Shown here in pieces: positions 55,126 through 55,164 of a DNA stretch of 55,164 bases (positions within the stretch are counted from its first letter, which is position 1; each line of letters begins with the position of its first letter). The position numbers and the translations under genes are program-made. The stretch comes from an uncultured Pelagibacteraceae bacterium. Lineage in GTDB: Bacteria > Pseudomonadota > Alphaproteobacteria > Pelagibacterales > Pelagibacteraceae. The DNA is taken from the NCBI GenBank assembly GCA_902537575.1, contig CACBBX010000004.1, positions 1-55,164 on the forward strand, written 5' to 3'. Under the pieces are notes generated by a model. That model saw only the letters and a program-made list of their open reading frames with translations, had not been told where the DNA came from and made no database searches.

Positions 55126-55164
55126 TGATTAGTTTAAATAATAGAGAAAAGATTAATAAGTCTA
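55125..55164 (+). CDS. Ribosomal protein gene start, more like L15 (rplO) than L30 (5' end only)
   Basis: An ATG overlaps the rpsE stop by one base (TAATG). Only MISLNNREKINKS is visible. The usual next gene is rpmD (L30), then rplO (L15). The 'SLNN' start and basic stretch resemble L15 more than L30, which would mean rpmD is missing. Too short to be sure. Confidence 0.45.
   Translation, partial: MISLNNREKINKS

Noticed and set aside
1-55164. CRISPR array, insertion sequence, integrase or replication origin
   Set aside because: No regularly spaced repeats, transposase or recombinase motifs (R-H-R-Y, DDE), or DnaA-box clusters were seen on reading both strands.

Overview
The window looks like a piece of a SAR11 (Candidatus Pelagibacter-like) alphaproteobacterial chromosome. 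The evidence is strong AT bias, A/T-ending codons, near-zero spacing between genes (many TAATG and ATGA overlaps), many solute-binding-protein transporters and a compact continuous ribosomal/RNA polymerase supercluster. The identification is inferred from style and gene content; no 16S gene is present.

Region 1 (1-3885, minus strand) is a housekeeping operon read right to left: sfsA, map, purB, purC, purS, purQ (purQ is cut by the window edge). Region 2 (3906-7506, plus) holds a CinA/MoeA-type domain protein, a gamma-glutamylcyclotransferase-like protein, a Rossmann+SAF oxidoreductase and a GT87-type membrane glycosyltransferase.

Region 3 (7527-16812, minus) appears to be a complete glucosylglycerate-type compatible-solute module. 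Read in transcription order it has a ComA-like TIM-barrel protein, a sugar-phosphoglycerate phosphatase (HAD), a glucosyl-3-phosphoglycerate synthase (GT81), an ABC ATPase, a sugar-binding protein, two permeases and a GH63-type glycosylglycerate hydrolase. Synthesis, uptake and hydrolysis of one solute thus sit together. Region 4 (16964-20878, plus) is divergent from it: a TctC-type binding protein, a TctA-TctB fusion permease and a second, divergent ComA-like protein. The two ComA-like genes flanking a tripartite tricarboxylate transporter are the best candidate for an undescribed system, perhaps C3-sulfonate chemistry.

Region 5 (20886-30256) carries a secreted HEXXH protein, tiny membrane proteins, and two tRNA-bounded cassettes. 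One is a 5.2-kb segment (suhB plus a ferric-iron-type ABC transporter) bracketed by a 103-bp repeat containing the 5' half of tRNA-Leu(UAA). The other is a 1.5-kb segment with a single TPR-SGNH gene bracketed by a 55-bp repeat containing the 3' part of tRNA-Thr(UGU). Only nadK and a 45-residue ORF lie between them. No integrase is visible.

Region 6 (30290-55164) is core information processing: rlmB (minus), then tRNA-Tyr, tRNA-Gly, tuf, tRNA-Trp, secE, nusG, rplKAJL, rpoBC, rpsLG, fusA, and the S10 and spc clusters from rpsJ to rpsE. It is one collinear block in which the rif, str, S10 and spc operons are joined and tuf is not in its usual place after fusA. Intercistronic hairpins follow all three binding-protein genes in the window, suggesting a shared way of making more binding protein than permease.
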